Source: Qipengyuania citrea
GTDB taxonomy: Bacteria; Pseudomonadota; Alphaproteobacteria; Sphingomonadales; Sphingomonadaceae
DNA: 64,000 nt
Direction: 5' to 3'
Assembly (NCBI RefSeq): GCF_024171405.1
Contig: NZ_JALJZT010000002.1
Span: forward strand, 1,054,001-1,118,000
In this document: piece after piece, positions 62,605 to 64,000 of the stretch
Layout of the letters: every line of letters starts with the position of its first letter
Position numbering within the stretch: position 1 is the stretch's first letter
Translations under genes and position numbers: made by a program
Notes under the pieces: generated by a model
Databases searched by the model: none
What the model saw: only the letters and a program-made list of their open reading frames with translations
Told to the model about the DNA's origin: nothing

Positions 62605-63351
62605 TCAGAAACTGGCGGAAATCGTACCCACGATGGCATCGTCGGTGAAGTCGTTGATCGAAGGGCCTTCGACGCCGATATAGGCGACGCCTACTTCGAA
62701 ATTGCCCTGGGCAACGCTCGCGCCGATCGACCAATCGAGACCGGTATCGTCGGTGTCACCGGCGAGCAGCGGCGGGGCCAGAGCACCGTCGGTGTAGCCG
62801 ATGTGGCCCGAAATGCTGAACGGGCTGTCGGCGATGCCGAAGCCGACATCGGTATAAAGATAGAGGTTATCGTCCCCGCCAAGCGAATCCTGCTCGGGCG
62901 CATAAGCGACCCCGAAGGTGGCCTCGGCCGGTCCGAAACTGGTGCTGATCGAGGCATAGGGTTCGATATAATCGGTATCGAGCCCCAGATCCTCGGTCGG
63001 ATAGATATAATACAGCACGCCGATATCGACGCTCACCGCATCGCTCAGATTGCCGCCCCAGCCGGCGTAGACATCGAATTCGAGATCGCCATAGGACGGG
63101 CCACCCTTGATCGATGACGCCCAGGTGCCGACGTAGAATCCGCTTTCATGTCCGACGTCGAAGCCGCCCTGGATGGCAGGTTCGCCGCCCGAGAGCGAGA
63201 CGCCGCGGAAGCGGTAGTCGGTGGTCAGTGCCACATTGGCGGAGGTGGTGAACCCGCTGTCGTCTTCCGACTGAGCCATGGCGGGAGTTGCGAGAGAAAG
63301 GCCCGCGGTAGCGAGCGAAACGGCCATGAGGCCGCGAAAGGACGTGAGCAT
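62605..63351 (-). CDS. TorF-family putative porin
   Basis: About 248 residues. It starts MLTSFRGLMAVSLATAGLSLATPAMAQSEDDSG with a signal peptide, and GGAGTTTGTA precedes the ATG. The body is a beta barrel: SANVALTTDYRFRGVSLSGGEPAIQGGFDVGHESGFYVGTWASSI, then YAGWGGNLSDAVSVDIGVLYYIYPTE, and a C-terminal Phe (IVGTISASF). These match the TIGR02001/TorF-like porins, outer-membrane proteins of uncertain substrate. The upstream 272 bp has no other gene and carries the promoter. Confidence 0.88.
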   Translation of the reverse strand: MLTSFRGLMAVSLATAGLSLATPAMAQSEDDSGFTTSANVALTTDYRFRGVSLSGGEPAIQGGFDVGHESGFYVGTWASSIKGGPSYGDLEFDVYAGWGGNLSDAVSVDIGVLYYIYPTEDLGLDTDYIEPYASISTSFGPAEATFGVAYAPEQDSLGGDDNLYLYTDVGFGIADSPFSISGHIGYTDGALAPPLLAGDTDDTGLDWSIGASVAQGNFEVGVAYIGVEGPSINDFTDDAIVGTISASF

Positions 63352-63623
63352 TACAAACTCCTGTACGAGTGTCGCTTCGTCCCACCTGCGAATCCGTCGG
63401 GGCCATTTTGTTAGGCTCCTCGTCCGGATACGGTCATAAACCTGCACACTTTGCCCGGTTGACGCAAGCTTCAGCCGCGAGGTTTTCGCATACGCAACAA
63501 TAGCTGTGCTTTTCTCGCAACTGCAACAGTAGCGGTGCAAGCGCATTTGTTGCTCCCGCCGCAGCTTGCGCCTATCTGGTCGGCTTCAAACCAGAACCAG
63601 GCTCGAAGTCGCACAATCCTGAC

Positions 63624-64000
63624 ATGCTGAAACTCGCAAAACTGTTCAACAAGGGCGCGTCGGCCAAGCCCCTTCCGAGAGTCCCGGAGGGCGAGCGCTT
63701 CTACGTCATCGGCGATATTCACGGCCGCTGTGACCTGTTCGACGAACTGATCCTCGCTATCGAAAACGACGATAGGAAGGCCGGCGATGCGCGCAGTACG
63801 GTCGTTATGCTGGGCGATCTGATCGATCGCGGTCCCGAAAGCGCGCGCGTGATCGAAACCGCACGCCAATGGCGCGACCACCGCGCGGTCCGCTATATCG
63901 CCGGCAATCACGAGGAAATGTTCCTCGAGAGCTTCGAAGATAAGGAAATGCTCCGGCATTTCCTCAAGCATGGCGGGCGCGAGACCGTGCTGAGCTACGG
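63624..64000 (+). CDS. Metallophosphoesterase (PPP-type Ser/Thr phosphatase family), 5' part
   Basis: The first 125 residues are present, cut by the window edge. The dimetal motifs are in order: FYVIGDIHGRCDLFDELI (GDxHG), VVMLGDLIDRGPESARVIE (GDxxDRG) and VRYIAGNHEEMF (GNHE). The spacing fits the bacterial PPP family (ApaH/PrpA-like). It would hydrolyse phosphoesters; the substrate is not determined from this fragment. The start ATG is at 63624. Confidence 0.88.
   Translation, partial: MLKLAKLFNKGASAKPLPRVPEGERFYVIGDIHGRCDLFDELILAIENDDRKAGDARSTVVMLGDLIDRGPESARVIETARQWRDHRAVRYIAGNHEEMFLESFEDKEMLRHFLKHGGRETVLSY

Overview
The window reads as a chromosomal segment of a high-G+C alphaproteobacterium, most likely Sphingomonadales and probably Erythrobacteraceae. 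This is an inference from gene content, not from a marker gene: two 1000-residue sphingomonad-type TonB-dependent receptors, a cpa/tad pilus locus, an ATP12-type F1 chaperone, a TIGR02186-like/TSUP pair, gatCAB, and palindromic repeats starting GTCACCC or GTCATTGCGAG. I see no rRNA, tRNA, CRISPR array, integrase or transposase. Both window ends cut through genes.

Layout. 1-1048: the end of a flavoprotein gene and an alpha/beta hydrolase, divergent from the pilus genes. 1136-8594: Flp/Tad pilus genes cpaA, cpaB, cpaC, cpaD, cpaE, tadB, tadC; the ATPase gene cpaF/tadA is absent from its usual place. 8643-12210: a minus-strand lipid or branched-chain catabolism block (MarR regulator, enoyl-CoA hydratase, SDR dehydrogenase, thiolase), with several palindromes in the divergent upstream gap. 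12566-21213: two TonB-dependent receptors flanking a TPR/2OG-Fe(II) oxygenase protein and a small exported protein on the other strand. 21294-25828: clpB with a heat-shock-like promoter, a CsaA-like tRNA-binding protein and a HerA-like ATPase. 25948-33704: exported hydrolases (penicillin acylase family, M16 and S46 peptidases). 33846-37371: gatCAB, with both internal gaps filled by palindromic repeats. 37429-40014: a DUF4153 membrane protein, an FKBP isomerase and rpsU. 40235-43909: a tightly overlapping run crcB, RluA-type synthase, FMN-binding protein, HAD phosphatase, small membrane protein, ATP12. 43916-47487: an Mla/MCE-type lipid transporter. 47591-51472: valS and queE. 51589-55316: a second HerA-like ATPase, a TIGR02186-like protein and a TSUP permease. 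55460-59945: a surface polysaccharide locus, with an O-antigen-ligase-like gene in a low-G+C stretch next to an NfrA/NfrB-like pair. 60027-64000: nhaA, glyoxalase I, a SIMPL protein, a TorF-type porin and the start of a metallophosphoesterase.

The most unusual observations are these. A palindrome-rich repeat lies in frame inside valS and adds about 40 residues to the synthetase. A 37-bp direct repeat flanks the low-G+C O-antigen-ligase-like gene and duplicates the 3' end of the neighbouring NfrA-like gene, which looks like an acquired segment. A structured leader precedes queE. Palindromic repeats with compensatory base changes sit inside the gatCAB and valS-queE gaps. Coordinates and motifs come from reading the sequence. 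Family names rest on recognised motifs, without database searches.
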